A DNA stretch of 64,000 nucleotides from Hyperoodon ampullatus (GCA_949752795.1 OX457058.1:153832353-153896352); one strand, 5' to 3'. Positions 47,039 through 58,832 are shown, counted from the stretch's first letter. Numbers and translations are program-made. Notes: generated by a model not told the origin, from the letters alone.

Positions 47039-47179
47039 TGAACAAGGGTTCTAAGTCCCAGGCTTTTGTTGAAATGGCATGCACCCCGATAGGGCGCCCC
47101 AGAAGACCCAAAGAAAATCCACACAAATGCCTTAGCACAGGTGTCTCTCTCGCTAGGATGGGGAACGCCGTCAAATGAG

Positions 47180-48025
47180 TGTCCCTAAAAAGCTGATTTT
47201 TTGGAGAAAAAGCCCTATTTTCCCTGCAACTCCAGACCTCTTGAACTGTAATGGGTCTCTCCTTTTGGTTTTATCTTTTTTAATTGCACAAGTGGAATGT
47301 GACTATTTTCTTCATCGTGAAACAGTCAGGGCCACAGAGCAAGGGAAATCTCCCCCTCACTACTCATCCTGTCCCATCCCCGGGGGGCCGCTCTTTGAGG
47401 GCATGTGCATATCAGCTGAGTCATGTTCCAATGGCCATGAGGTGGCTGTCTCTCTCAGTGGGTACTCACTCTGATGAAGTCAGTCCTGCCCAAATTGGGG
47501 ATAACAATGGGTCCACCGTCACAGGGCTGTTATGAAGGTCATGGCGCAGGGCCCAGCCTAGAGGAATGGCTGGGCATGCTAGCCAAGATTCTTTCTACAG
47601 TAGGTCATGGGTGGAGCACTTGCTTCATGTGTTCCGTCCCGTCGAGTATCTGTGAGCTCCTACTAAGTGCCAGCCTGACGCTAGGATAGACCAAAAGCCC
47701 TGCTTGTGGAGGTCACTGAGATGAGCAGATGCCGACCCCTGGGGACAGAAACTACAAACCAGACTGGAGAAAACCCAGGGGTGCCAATCCTGTCCCTGTC
47801 CTGCCTGGCGGTCTGAGGGTGCCCTCCCTTCCGCCACTCCCCTATTTCACTTTTGGAAGAGGCAGGCTGAGCTTCCCTGGGATGATTCTTGGCCTGTTCA
47901 TTCAACGAATATTTATTTAAATGTCTTGTGACGAGTTATTTATTAAACTAATTGAGGGCACTAGGATTGGCTATGTTTCCAGTTCTCTGTATTAGTTGAG
48001 ATGGTGTGGTGTCCTGGCCAACTGC
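47180..48025. other. Unique intron with an old repeat fragment
   Basis: 47640-47760 resembles the old 'gagctcctactaagtgccag' type of L2/MIR-like repeat. The rest is unremarkable. Confidence 0.4.
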
Positions 48026-48060
48026 CAGGCGGGCTCCTGGGTCACACAGCTCCATCCCTT

Positions 48061-48085
48061 ACCTTATAGCTCAATGCTATAAGGT
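48061..48085. repeat. Perfect inverted repeat, 10-bp arms, 5-nt loop
   Basis: ACCTTATAGC and GCTATAAGGT with loop TCAAT. Confidence 0.95.
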
Positions 48086-48148
48086 TTCTCTGCCTCAGTT
48101 TCTCTCTCTGCTTCAGTTTGCTCTTGGGTAAGGTGCGATGATGTCATG

Positions 48149-48168
48149 CTTAAGCCTACAGGCTTAAG
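48149..48168. repeat. Perfect inverted repeat, 9-bp arms, 2-nt loop
   Basis: CTTAAGCCT and AGGCTTAAG separated by AC. Confidence 0.95.
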
Positions 48169-48429
48169 TGCATTAATAGCTATAAAGCACTCATACTATT
48201 GCCTGGCACTTAGTAAGCGCTAAATAAATGTTTGCAATTCTTATTTTCACTTTCACAATATCACTTAGGACATATTATTAAGACAACAGACAAAATTTGT
48301 TTTATCTCCCAGAGCAGGCCTTTGTAATTAACATACATTTAAATGAAACAGTACAATCACTATTTTGACTTAACAGGATTTAAACTATTTTAGCTGTTTT
48401 AGTTATAGATAAATTTATTCATTAAGTGA

Positions 48430-48545
48430 ACCCTTTAAAAAAATATAAACATGGTAAAAATTCAAACAGTACAAAGTAAAGAGTAAGTTTTCCTAAAACC
48501 CTAGGCCCCAGTTCCCTATACCTTTCCCCAAAGGAGTCATGATAC
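48430..48545 (-). repeat. LINE-like fragment
   Basis: 'aaaaattcaaacagtacaaa' and 'ccccagttccctatacc' resemble an old L1 3' region. Confidence 0.45.
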
Positions 48546-48650
48546 CAACTCCTCTCAGCAAATATTGATTGAGCACTTTTGTATCGGGCACCGTGCTAGC
48601 CTTCAGCACAGTGAATGGATGCATCCTGGTCCCTGCCAGCTTCACATTCC
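48546..48650 (-). repeat. Ancient L2/MIR-like repeat
   Basis: 'caaatattgattgagcactt' and 'ctggtccctgccagc' are of the common old type. Confidence 0.5.
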
Positions 48651-49078
48651 CCAGTCTGGGAGGAGGCCCTGGAATCTCTAGATGTCAAAAGCACTGCATT
48701 AATTCTCAGTATCCTGCCTCAACCAGGGTGGAAAACCTCCAGTCCAATATCCAATCAGTATCATTGGATAATTGACAAATAAACATGAGATGTTTAAACC
48801 AATTTAAGCTACTGAAATAACAGTGTTTTTCTTTCCAAATTGGGAAGCAATCTTGGTAAGATTGCCACTATTTTAGACTCTTGGAGGGCGGTTTTTGAAA
48901 AATTGCTTTTTAAGAGACAGTTACATTTTCTTCTGTTCATATTCTTAAATGTGCTTGAGAGTTCTGGATTAAATTTTCTGAAAGCAGAGTCTGGTGTAGA
49001 CTCAGGAACCTTACTACACCCTCAACAGCGGCCTGGGTGCTGACAACATCCTCTGCAAGTCAAGAGCCCACAGGAAGG

Positions 49079-49404
49079 GACTTCCCTGGTGGCGCAGTGG
49101 TTAAGAATCCTCCTGCCAATGCAGGGGACACGGGTTCAAGCCCTGGTCTGGGAAGATCCCACATGCCGTGGAGCAAGTAAGCCCGTGCGCCACAGCTACT
49201 GAGCCTGCACTCTGGAGCCCACGAGCCACAACTACTGAAGCCCCTGTGCCTAGAGCCCGTGCTCCGCAACAAGAGAAGCCACCGCAATGAGACCCCCGTG
49301 CACCGCAACCAAGAGTAGCCCCCGCTTGCCACAGCTAGAGAAAGCCCGTGCATAGCAACAAAGATCCAACACAGCCAAAAAAAAATTTTTTTAATAAATA
49401 AATA
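49079..49404 (+). mobile_element. CHR-type SINE, long form
   Basis: Head 'gacttccctggtggcgcag', tail 'caacacagccaaaaaaaaat'. 17-bp duplications with one mismatch at 49062-49078 and 49405-49421. Confidence 0.95.
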
Positions 49405-49421
49405 AAGAGCCCAGAGGAAGG

Positions 49422-50180
49422 ATTTGTAAGGATTTGTAAATAGTCTTAGATATTTGCTGCCACGTAAAGGATAAAGATCTCTTCCTAGAAGTCCAAAGAC
49501 AAACAGCAGCCTTTATTGCGATCAGAACTGAACTACTCTCTTTTCTTTGTCACAAGAAGAGTTACTCATTTCCAGCCAGAAAGGTTTCTATCTGAAACAG
49601 GGACAAGTGAACTCTAAGGCTGACGGATTGCTCTGGTTATTTTATCAATTCTTTGGTTTTGTTCTAACAAAGATTTTGATTTTGTTGTTTCTGAGCATAA
49701 TAGTTGTAGGAAATTTGGAAAAATGGGGAAAATATAAAGAGGAAACAAATGACCTACAATTGGACAACCCCAGAGTCAGCTTAGAACCAAGAGAGCATTA
49801 ATTTAGTCCCTTCCCTGAGTAAGGTGCTTCAGGGAGAGAAAGAGACAGGGTACCTGCCCTCAAGAAGCTGGAATCTAAGGCTTAGAGCACACGAGCCTGC
49901 AGGCATAGCCTTAGCCCAGCCAGGGCAGTCTCCTAAGCACCTCCCCAATTAAGGAGGATATTTAGGCCATTTTAAAAAAGGCCTTTAGTCACAGAATGAT
50001 CCATTCGCAAAGTAAACGCCTGGACAGCTCTGAAAATCATGCTAGCTCACGACCCCCCCTTCCCTCCTTAGATCCCTTGCATCTGCCCAATTCGGTGGTT
50101 ACGTCAACATGGGAAGAAACTTATGGAAACAAAGAAGTCATGATAGACTTAAGGAGAAAGCCCCCAGACCGCCATTCCTT
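49422..50180. other. Unique AT-leaning intron
   Basis: A ten-base tandem doubling (gatttgtaag) at about 49421-49440. Nothing else recognised. Confidence 0.45.
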
Positions 50181-50289
50181 GCTTACAAATATTTATTGAG
50201 CACTCACTGTGTGCTTGTCTGTGCCGGGGGCTAGTGCTGTGTGGATGGGGGGCAGGGGATGGGAGTGGTGGGCAAAGTACAGTTTGCCG

Positions 50290-50460
50290 GCAGGCTTCCT
50301 GCTTTTGTAAATCAAGTTGTATTAGAACAGGGCCACACCTATTTGTTTACATATTGTCTGTTTTGGTGCTTTGGTGGAGTAGTTGTCCGAGACCTTCTGG
50401 CCACAACGCAGAAAGCATTTACACTTTTCTGGCTTTTTACAGTAAAAACTTGTACACACA
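50290..50460. repeat. Old DNA-transposon-like fragment
   Basis: 'gtaaatcaagttgtattaga' and 'tgtttacatattgtctgttt' echo a widespread old element I cannot name. Confidence 0.4.
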
Positions 50461-50799
50461 CCCCCCCCAGCCCTGCACTTCAGCATTGAACAAGGTAGAT
50501 GCAGCCCACCAGCCCTCAATGCCTAGTAATGCATGTTAAGTGTTCATTACACTTTGCCCAATTCTATGCTGTCAGTGCTGGGGCTTATGACACTCACCCA
50601 GGGCAGATGAGCTCGGAGATAGACAAAAAGGCACAGTCCTGAAGGGACAGAAAGGCTCCATGGCAAAGGAACTAACCCCCAACCTGATTGACTTTACTAG
50701 CATATCTAGAAAAAAAAAGAGGATGGATCAGCCCTGGAGGCACAGAAAAAGAAAGCTGACTTTGGCAAAGGCCCGGCCCTAGGTAAAGGGAGTCAGCCT

Positions 50800-50960
50800 G
50801 GGACAGCCTATTGTGATTAAACATTCAATGGATTTGATTAATATCTTTCTGATTATAATCTGGGTACCCTGTTGGTCTTCTGCTTGGAGCCAACTTGCTG
50901 GTTAGGCAGAATGCTGGCTGGGTAGATCAATTTCTTGTCGTACTTGAGCGTGCAGGCATC
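50800..50960. other. Candidate conserved non-coding element G
   Basis: TGTGATTAAACATTCAATGG, TTTGATTAATATC, GATTATAATC and CTTGGAGCCAACTTGC in non-repetitive sequence. Confidence 0.33.
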
Positions 50961-50999
50961 CTGGGCTTATACATCTGGTCCCTGAATTTGGGCAATGTG

Positions 51000-51530
51000 A
51001 GTCAGCCCCTGAGAGATGGAGCCCTTTTCTGTGGCTGGCACAGTCAGGCTTCTGGATCATAGGGCTTAGTGCCAGCTTCTGGACTGTGACGCTGACCCAC
51101 AGTAATGAAAACCTTTGTCATGAGTACCGCAGTGATGAGGGGGCCTTTCGGGGGGCCACCTGGGGGATCTTTGCTAAGCTATACCCCCAAACTCTGACCC
51201 TCTCTCAGCAACCACCCTGCCTCCTGTTTCATGGAGAAAGTGGAGGCCCTCAGATGGGAACTCCCTCAGCTTGTTGCCACCAGACCTACCCACTCTCGGC
51301 AGCATCTCTCATTCACTGATGGCGCAGATCTTCATTGCTACCCACTCGTGCGGGGGAGAGGTGGCTCCAACCCCAGGCTCAGCTTTTCTCAGGCTTGGAA
51401 TCCATCTCCTCACCACTTCCCAGAGACCTTCCTACCCATTATCTCCTCTCTTTCATTGTCTCACTCCCTATGGACTTCTTTCCATCAGCATTTAAATACT
51501 GTTAGTATCTCCAGTCTTAAAAGAAAGTCC
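51000..51530. other. Unique intron
   Basis: Nothing recognised. Confidence 0.4.
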
Positions 51531-51536
51531 CTTCTG

Positions 51537-51663
51537 GGACTTCCCTGGAGGTCCAGTTGTTAAGACTCTGTGCTTCCACTGCAGGGGGCATAGGTTTGAT
51601 CCCTGTTTGGGGAACTAAGATGCTGCAAGCTGCGTGGCCAACAACAAAACAAAAAACACAACA
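51537..51663 (+). mobile_element. CHR-type SINE, short form, diverged
   Basis: 'gggacttccctggaggtcca' to 'aacaaaacaaaaaacacaac'. No clean duplication found. Confidence 0.85.
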
Positions 51664-51984
51664 ATATGCCCTTTTGTTAAACTTGCATATTTTCAGTCAT
51701 ATTATGTAAGACCATGTATTATTTTTTGAAAAACTTTTTCTTACATTTTGGAAGGCAAGGTCTATCAAATGTTTCACATGACTCTTTGATGAAAGTGTCT
51801 TTGCCTTCTCTAGGGCCACTTTCCGCATCATTTGGTGCAGCGTTTCAGAGCACACCACCTTCACTTCCATCTTGGTTATGGGAGATTTTTTGAGCATGTA
51901 TGTGCTGCTGTCCCTCAGATTTTTATTTTGAGCACTAAGTACATTTCCTAGACCATTAGGATAGTCCTTTTTTAGTTGTGTCAG

Positions 51985-52215
51985 TATTTTTTAATTGAAG
52001 TATGATTAATTTACAGTGTTGTGTTAGTTTCAAGTGTACAGCAAAGTGATTCAGTTATACATATATATGTGTGTGTGTGTGTGTATATATATTCTTTTTC
52101 AGATTCTTTTTCTTTATAGTTTATTGCAAGATATTGAGTATAGTTCCCTGTGCTACACAGTAGATCTTTGTTGTTTACCTATTTTATATAGTTGGGTCAA
52201 TTTATAGTCATGGTT
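51985..52215 (-). mobile_element. L1 3' end
   Basis: 'ttaattgaagtatgattaat', 'gtgtacagcaaagtgattca' and 'agttccctgtgctacacagt' are the reverse L1 3' UTR of this lineage. TA/TG expansion at 52060-52090. Confidence 0.88.
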
Positions 52216-52473
52216 TCCACAACGTATCAGGTACCATAATGCTTTTAACTCTCAGTGTTTGTTAATTATGGTTCGTATTCCCAGCAATAACTAAATTTGT
52301 GTTAAATTTCTTTCTGCCTTTGTTACTGATTCAGTCTGGTGACGAGCCTTGATTGGGGTCTTCTCAGGGCACTGAGTCTCCCCAAAAAGCAGTTGTTCAA
52401 TATGAAGTGACTGTGACACAGTACCTCTGATAAGAGACTTCACAAAGACGCAGATATTAAGCAACTTCCTCTT

Positions 52474-52837
52474 CTTTCTTTCTTTTTTTTAAAAATTAAT
52501 TAATTCATAAATTCATTTTTGGCTGCGTTGGGTCTTCGTTGCTGCACGCAGGCTTTCTCTAGTTGTGGTGAGCGGGGCTACTCTTCATTGCGGTGTGCGG
52601 GCTCCTCATTGCGGTGGCTTCTCTTGTTGCGCAGCATGGGCTCTAGATGCACAGGCTTCAGTAGTTGTGGCACATGGGCTCAGTAGTTGTGGCTCACGGG
52701 CTCTAGAGCGCAGGCTCAGTAGTTGTGGCCCACAGGTTTAGTTGCTCCGCAGCATGTGAGATCTTCCCAGACCAGGGCTCAAACCTGTATCCCCTGCACT
52801 GGCAGGCAGATTCTTAACTGCACCACCAGGGAAACCC
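52474..52837 (-). mobile_element. CHR-type SINE, long form
   Basis: 'tttttggctgcgttgggtct' to 'caccaccagggaaaccc', with perfect 10-bp duplications (acttcctctt) at 52464-52473 and 52838-52847. A few bases are missing before 'tgcaccacc'. Confidence 0.92.
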
Positions 52838-52904
52838 ACTTCCTCTTTTCTAAAGGACAGTGTTGGGGGAAAACCCCTGCCTTACATCTGAGCTTACGAA
52901 GCAC

Positions 52905-53240
52905 TTGTTCAGTTCTTTGGTGATACTTTACTGAGTCCCAACCATTGTGCTGGGAGCTGAAGACAGAACAATGGGCCCTACTCTGTGGCCTTGTATTCTC
53001 GGGGGTAAGGCAGACAGTATATACGATAACAAATAAAGAGGCCTAATGACAGGCCCAGGTGAGTGCTGTGAAAGAGAAAAACCAGTGATGAGAGCAAAGG
53101 TGGCTGAGAGAGGGGGTCTAATTCAGTCTGAGGATTCGGTAAGGCCGTGCTAAGAAGGCGACTTTCAAGGTAAGGGGAAGCTCAGGCGTTCCAGGCACGG
53201 GAAGCAGCGGATCTGTGTCAGGACTAGAAGGAGGGCCATT
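52905..53240 (+). repeat. Ancient dispersed-repeat-like segment
   Basis: 'gcccaggtgagtgctgtgaa' and 'ccaggcacgggaagcagcgg' follow a known old mammalian pattern; family uncertain. Confidence 0.45.
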
Positions 53241-53714
53241 GTGGCTGTTATGAGTCAGTAAAGGCCAAGTGGAAGGAGACGGGGCTGAGAGGCTGACAAA
53301 ACTCAGGCCATGGTGAGTGCAGCACTTGGATTTTCTTCTAGGTGGGATGACAACACATGCTGCGTGGCCATGAGGGGCTGTGCAGAGGGTAAAACCGCCC
53401 TGTCCCCTTCCCTGTGTTCCCAGGGCAAGTGGCCAACTTTGCAGGTCACCGGGAGGCCCCTTGAGTAGCTCAAGATGAGGAGGAACAAGCAAGAAAGAGG
53501 CCCTGGCACCGAGCTTCCTCTGTTCACATGGGGCCCCGATGCAGGCTTGGAAGGAAACTCCCCAAGGAGAGGGGCAGGGGGATGATTGATGGGTTACCCT
53601 GCCTTGGACCACCTCCAGGCCTTTTGTCCCGGTGAATGAGGCCTGGGATCCCAGGGGACAGAGACTATGACAGCGATGCAGAGACAAGCCAGGAGTAAGT
53701 GGGAGCCCGGAGTG

Positions 53715-53835
53715 GAGTGCTGTCCCAGCCCTGCCACTCGCCAGCCAGCTGACCTTGAGCAGGGCCTAGGATCCTCTGGCCTCAGTTTCCTCATCTGTAC
53801 AAAAGCATAAAAAGAGTCAGTGAAACCCACAAAAC
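53715..53835 (+). repeat. MIR fragment
   Basis: 'cagctgaccttgagcaggg' and 'gcctcagtttcctcatctgt' match MIR. Confidence 0.82.
53750..53758 (-). promoter_or_regulatory. Perfect ERR response element in a MIR
   Basis: TGACCTTGA sits where MIR normally reads TGACCTTGG, so one substitution could have created it. Confidence 0.2.
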
Positions 53836-54130
53836 ATTGCCGTCTGCCGGGCACTGAGGCAATGAGAGGAAGAACAAATCACAGTTCCTCTTTTCAAGAG
53901 GCACAGCCAGGGTGAAAGTCAGGTGAGACACAGCCAGACAGAGCAGGGAGGGCTTCCCAGAGGAAGGGACATTTAAGCTGGAGTGGAAAGGGAACATTCT
54001 TGGTAGAAAGAACAGCAGGAAGAGGCCCACAGGAGTTGAGTGTGCTCTGCTCAGGAAGAGGGGACCAGTGGTAGGTGAGGGGCTGGAACAGAAGCTGGGA
54101 CCGGATGTCAAAGGTTTTCACAGGCCCTGT
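53836..54130 (+). repeat. Ancient dispersed-repeat-like segment
   Basis: 'gccgggcactgaggcaatga' and 'gggcttcccagaggaaggga' follow the same old pattern as 52905-53240. Confidence 0.45.
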
Positions 54131-54159
54131 TAAGGAAAAGTATAGAGTAATATTTCTGC

Positions 54160-54410
54160 TTGAGCTGCTTCACCTGGCTTAGAATCCCAACTTTACAATT
54201 TCGTAGTTGTGTCAAGTTGGGCAAGTTACTTCGTTTCCCTGGTCCTTAATTTTCTTGTCAATAAAAGGGGACTAATGGGGCTAATAAATAGTTCCTGCTC
54301 CTAGGATATTCTTGCAGAAATTAAATGAGACATGAATGTAGAGTGTTTAGCTTAGTGCCTGGCATATGATAACCATTAGATAAATAGGATTTGTTATTTG
54401 TTATTTATAC
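54160..54410 (+). repeat. MIR SINE
   Basis: 'gtcaagttgggcaagttact' to 'agtgcctggcatatgataac' covers most of MIR. Confidence 0.85.
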
Positions 54411-54860
54411 TTGGCAATGAGAAGCCATTGAAGATTTTTGAGCAGGGAATTAATCACATCTCCTTTTAGCAAGATAATTCTGGCAATGATAGGGAAGATG
54501 GGCTGGAAATTGGAGAGTCTAAGGGCCGGCAGACTAGGCGGCAATTTTAGCAGTCCAGTTCAGAGATCTAGTTAACAGTCCACTTAGAAGCATCCAAACC
54601 CTAACAGTGGCAGAAGGGTTAAAAGGAGAGGTTAGGATTTTGAGTGATTTCAGTATAAAAAAATAGTGACTGGATTGTGAGACTGGCTCTTAGATTTCTA
54701 ATTTAGGCTACTAGAGGATGGTCAGGCCATTGGCGGTAGAGAAACCTAGAAAGAATAATTTTGCTGGTGGAAGGGGGGTGGGCAGGGAGGAGAGGTTGGG
54801 ATAATGGATGAAGTCTGAGGCATGTTGAGTTTGATCATTTCACAGGCCTTAACCTGGGCA
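54411..54860 (+). repeat. Ancient dispersed-repeat-like segment
   Basis: 'gaagccattgaagatttttg' and 'tagcaagataattctggcaa' are phrases of a frequent old repeat; family not assigned. Confidence 0.5.
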
Positions 54861-54934
54861 GTTGGAAATGCAGGGCTAGACCCCAAGAGTAAAATCCAAG
54901 TGGGGTTTTGGGTCTAATGAGATCCTCTAGGGCA

Positions 54935-55055
54935 GGGGTTCTCAAAGTATGGTCCCCAGACCTCAGCACAGGCTTCACTAGGGGGCTGGTTAGAAATGCA
55001 GATTTCAGGCCTGCAGCATCTGAGGCTCTGATTTAACAGGCCCTCTGGGAGAGCT
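54935..55055 (+). repeat. MER5A-type hAT fragment
   Basis: 'ggttctcaaagtatggtccc' and 'ctgatttaacaggccctctg' match MER5A. Confidence 0.85.
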
Positions 55056-56060
55056 TGTTCTAGGGAAAGCTGCTCTGAAGGAGGGGGTAAAGGGATAAGG
55101 CGCCAGGAAGAGGGACCCTGGTGAAAGGAAGGGGTCAGAGCCTTGAAAGGAGACTGAGAAATACCATATTTTATCAGTTCTAAGATGCACATTTCCCCCA
55201 TGTAACATCTCTGAATTGGGCCGATTACTGTCTGCTAGGTGACAGAGGTATGTGGTTGTCACTGCCCTCACAAGCACATTAAAACCTGCAGAAAGGGGCC
55301 AGTGACCTGGAAGGAAACCCCTACGAGAACAAGGGACACTCAAGAAGCACAGCGTCCTCAGCTCCTTTGTTAGCAAAGAGGACCATTCTGTGGAAAAACA
55401 CGAAAACAATGACTTTGATCAAAAAGGATTCAGAAGAGTCACACTCTGAGAAGTTTTAGCAATATCTTCAATTTATTTTTCTTATGTTTTCCCTTTCATG
55501 TATGCACAAGAATGCTGTATGATCAAATCTGTATCTATCAATAAGTCTCAAAGAGCTCTTTTAATAAGAAAAAAAAAAGAAAATGCTAGTGGCAAGGAAG
55601 CACAGCCATACTTTGATTGGCAGATGTTTTTCCTCTCTTTCTTGGTGGGATATAAAATAATGGTGCAATCTTACCATCAAAAGCATCTTAGATTCTATGC
55701 AATAAATATAGAAGCGATCAGAGACGTTACAAGAGTCCCTGGAGAGAAGGGAGATGAAATCTAACAGAGTGGGTTTTAAGAGGTGTGATGGGTGTCTGCT
55801 GCTTCAGGAAGGACCCGGATGGGGAAGGCCCAAGGGAGGGGATTGCATTTGACAACTGGAAGGTCATTGTTGAATCTAGGTTTCTCTGGGTGGGCACTCT
55901 TGCTTTCAATTTATTTGCCTTGATCAACGGGTGCTTCAAGGGGCAGACACTGTACTTGAGATACAGAAATGAAAGACCTAACAATCTCTATCCCCAGTAA
56001 GCGCGCAGTTCAGAAGGGAGGACAGCATGCAAAATCCTGATTATGAAACATTAAGCTCGT
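55056..56060. other. Unique intron
   Basis: Frames of about 70-130 codons without family resemblance. Short TG run at 56070-56085. Confidence 0.45.
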
Positions 56061-56099
56061 TGCTTTCAGTGTGTGTGTGTGTGTGGCAGGCGGGGTGAT

Positions 56100-56400
56100 G
56101 GATGAGGCCTATGGGGGCAAACAGGAAGGGGCATGTAAGCCTACCTGGGACAGAAGGGAAGAGGGTGGCACTGAAAAGGCCACATGCGCGCTGAGGCTCC
56201 AAGGGTGTGGAAGAGTTTGCCAGGAGGGGTTTCAGCTAGAGAGAGGTATGAGAGGGCCCAGAGGCTCCATGTGGTTTTCTGGAGCCTACAAACTGGGGGC
56301 CTAGGTGGAGGGAGATTACAGTGGACTGGTCAGAGGTGGCCAGATCATAAAGGGCCCGATGTGCTTTTCCCTGGAGGTTAGATTTCATCTTTACACAATG
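56100..56400 (+). repeat. Ancient dispersed-repeat-like segment
   Basis: 'gtggccagatcataaagggc' and 'ggttagatttcatctttaca' are of the same old type as 28130-28330. Confidence 0.4.
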
Positions 56401-56404
56401 AGCA

Positions 56405-56650
56405 AATTAATTTTAAATTAATTTTTCACTTTTACCAAAATAATGTATGCACATAGTTTAAAAAGACCCAAAGTATAACTCTTAATAATGAAAAATAAGA
56501 GTCCCTGACCCTATCCATTCTCTTCCTTTCCCTCCGTGATCTAGAGTTAGCCATTTAAGAAAATCTTTCTTCTAGCCCCTTGTCTTCTTAGTTACTACTA
56601 TGATTTTACAGCTATACTTACTGACAGCAATTTTACATTATTTCTTGACT
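56405..56650 (-). repeat. LINE-like fragment
   Basis: 'accaaaataatgtatgcaca' and 'gtttaaaaagacccaaagta' resemble an old L1 3' region. Confidence 0.5.
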
Positions 56651-57049
56651 TCCTGTTATGGAAGATGAAGAGTTAGTTCCCATTATACAAACCACCCCAA
56701 CACATACATTTCCCATCTTCCCATTGTCTGAATATGGTTATATCACAATTTTTGGTTAAATCTCTTTGTCTGTTGCCAATTCCTCCTGGATGTCCCCTTG
56801 ACTTTTCTCCTGGTAGGATCCTCTGTCCTCTTTTTGGTCCTTCCCTTTTGGGGTGGGGCGTGGGGGAGAAGCTCATGCTAGAAAGGCACAGGAGAGGTAA
56901 AATTGTTGACATCTTGGATGTGTGGAAATGGCTTTACTCAACCCTTCAACCCATACATTAGATGCTAGTTGAAAATAATTTCTCCCCAGAATTTGGACAC
57001 CATTGCTGCTTCGTCTTCTAGCTTCTAGTGCTGCTGTCAAGAAGTTTGA
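56651..57049. other. Unique intron
   Basis: Nothing recognised. Confidence 0.4.
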
Positions 57050-57200
57050 TTCATGCACTTAGAAAATGTATATTGAGGCCTCACTCTTTCCCAGACATGG
57101 TTCTAGGTGTTGGAAAACAGCAATGAACAAAGCAGGTAATAAACAAGCTAAATAAACAAAAGTCAGGTGATGAGTGCTAAGAAGAAAAAAAGAGTGGTGA
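57050..57200 (-). repeat. Ancient L2/MIR-like repeat
   Basis: 'gtatattgaggcctcactct' and 'gtgatgagtgctaagaagaa' follow the common old type. Confidence 0.55.
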
Positions 57201-57402
57201 GTATGTGCACTAGTTTTGTGTATTTGTGTGTGTACAGAGAGGGCTTTTTCCCTTATGGTTTGAGATATGGTGGCCAATCTTATTCTTGATCCTTTGCATT
57301 TGACTTGTTTTTAACACTCTTGCTGAAAGTTTTTAGGATCTTTTTTTTGTCTTCCATGATAAAAAATCTATGTTGTGTGTATAGGTCTTTATATTATTAT
57401 TA

Positions 57403-57717
57403 TTTTTTTTTAGTACCTTCAGATACTTCTTTTAAAATTTATTTATTTTATTTATTTTTGGCTGCATTGGGTCTTCGTTGCTGCGCATGAGCTTTCTCTA
57501 GTTGCGGTGAGCTGGGGCTACTCTTTATTGCAGTGTGCGGGCTTCTCATTGTGGTGGCTTCTCTTGTTGCAGAGCACAGGCCCTAGAGCACGCAGGCTTC
57601 AATAGTTGTGGTGCACGGGCTTAGTTGCACCGCGGCATGTGGGATCTTCCTGGACCAGGGCTTGAACTGTGTCCCCTGCATTGGCAGGCAGATTCTTAAC
57701 CACTGTGCCACCAGGGA
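57403..57717 (-). mobile_element. CHR-type SINE with probable extra 3' sequence
   Basis: Body 'tttttggctgcattgggtct' to 'gccaccagggaag'. 'aggtctttatatta' (57383-57396) and 'aggtcctatatta' (57718-57730) look like an imperfect duplication; then about 25 bases lie between two T-rich runs on the left. Confidence 0.85.
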
Positions 57718-57729
57718 AGGTCCTATATT

Positions 57730-57731
57730 AA

Positions 57732-57766
<35 letters not shown>

Positions 57767-57770
57767 TTTT
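57730..57770. repeat. ATT microsatellite
   Basis: About 12 ATT units next to the SINE duplication. Confidence 0.95.
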
Positions 57771-58240
57771 GTTTTGAGGTAATTGTAGATTCCCATGCAG
57801 TTATAAGAAATATTACAGAGATTCCATGTACATAGATCCCATACATTTCACCCAGCTTCCTTCAGTGGTAACATCTTACATAACAATGTAGCATATATAA
57901 CTGTATGTAGCTATATGACATAACACATATGGGCTATATAACATAACTGTATATAGCAAGATACCACAACCAGGAAATTGGCATTGATATCCATCAGCCT
58001 GACTCAGATTTTACTAGTTGTACACTTTCATCTGTGTGTGTGTGTGTGTGTGTGTGTGTTAAGTTCTATGCAGTTTTATCACTGCAAATTCCTGTGAGCA
58101 CCACCACAGTCAAGATACAGAACAGTTCCGTTACACAGGATTCCTGGTGCTACCCTTTTACAGCCACACCACCTCCCTCTCTCTTCCCTCCCTGACCCTG
58201 GCAGCCACTGATTTGTTCTCCACCTCTATAATACTGTCCA
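57771..58240 (-). repeat. Old L1 3' region
   Basis: 'tgaggtaattgtagattccc', 'aggaaattggcattgatatc' and 'aagatacagaacagttccg' match reverse L1. A TG run (58034-58060) lies inside. Confidence 0.7.
58034..58060. repeat. TG microsatellite
   Basis: About 13 uninterrupted TG units. Confidence 0.95.
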
Positions 58241-58289
58241 GGTCTTTTTTCATTCGTTCTTCTGGACTCTCAGCAGGCCTTTTGATCTG

Positions 58290-58819
58290 GAAACTCATAT
58301 GCTTCTGGTCTTAGACATTTTCGTCCCTCCCCTCTTCTCGCCTTTCCTTTCTCCCTTGCTGATAACTTCCTCTCCACTGTTTTCTGTTTCAAAAACTCCT
58401 AAGGGTTGGATATTGAGTTTCCAGGACCAATCTTCTAATTCTTACTTCTTTTCTGGCTTATTGTCCATCTCTTTGATTTTTTGTTCTATTTTAGAGTGGC
58501 TGCTTAGGTGATTCTTTGGAATTTTTTTGTATTTTTAATTTCTATGAACTCCATTTTATACTTTATTGCATGCTGTTCTTGTTTCATGAATGCAGTATTT
58601 TTATCTTCTCAAGTCAACAGTATACTGAGTATTGCTTGTGGAGGTTTATTTCTCCTTCTTGCTTTGTCCTGGTTTCTTCCCACATATTTTCCCCCTGTTT
58701 ATTTTGGTTAGTTTTTATATTGAAGCTTTTCATAGATGTAGTGATAATCCTTGGCTGTCTTAAATGCAAACAGGGATAAAAAGCGTAGAAGGAGCTTTCC
58801 TTTGGCTTATTTTTTTTAT
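58290..58819. repeat. Old AT-rich repeat, family not assigned
   Basis: 'ccatctctttgattttttgt' and 'ttgtttcatgaatgcagtat' have the flavour of an old LINE or LTR internal region. It continues after the L1 insertion. Confidence 0.35.
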
Positions 58820-58832
58820 CTGCTGGTCTTTT

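Larger units (their letters stand above)
48030..48245 (+). repeat. MIR SINE with two small hairpins
   Basis: 'ctctgcctcagtttctctct' and 'ttgcctggcacttagtaagc' follow MIR. Perfect inverted repeats lie at 48061-48085 and 48149-48168. Confidence 0.8.
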
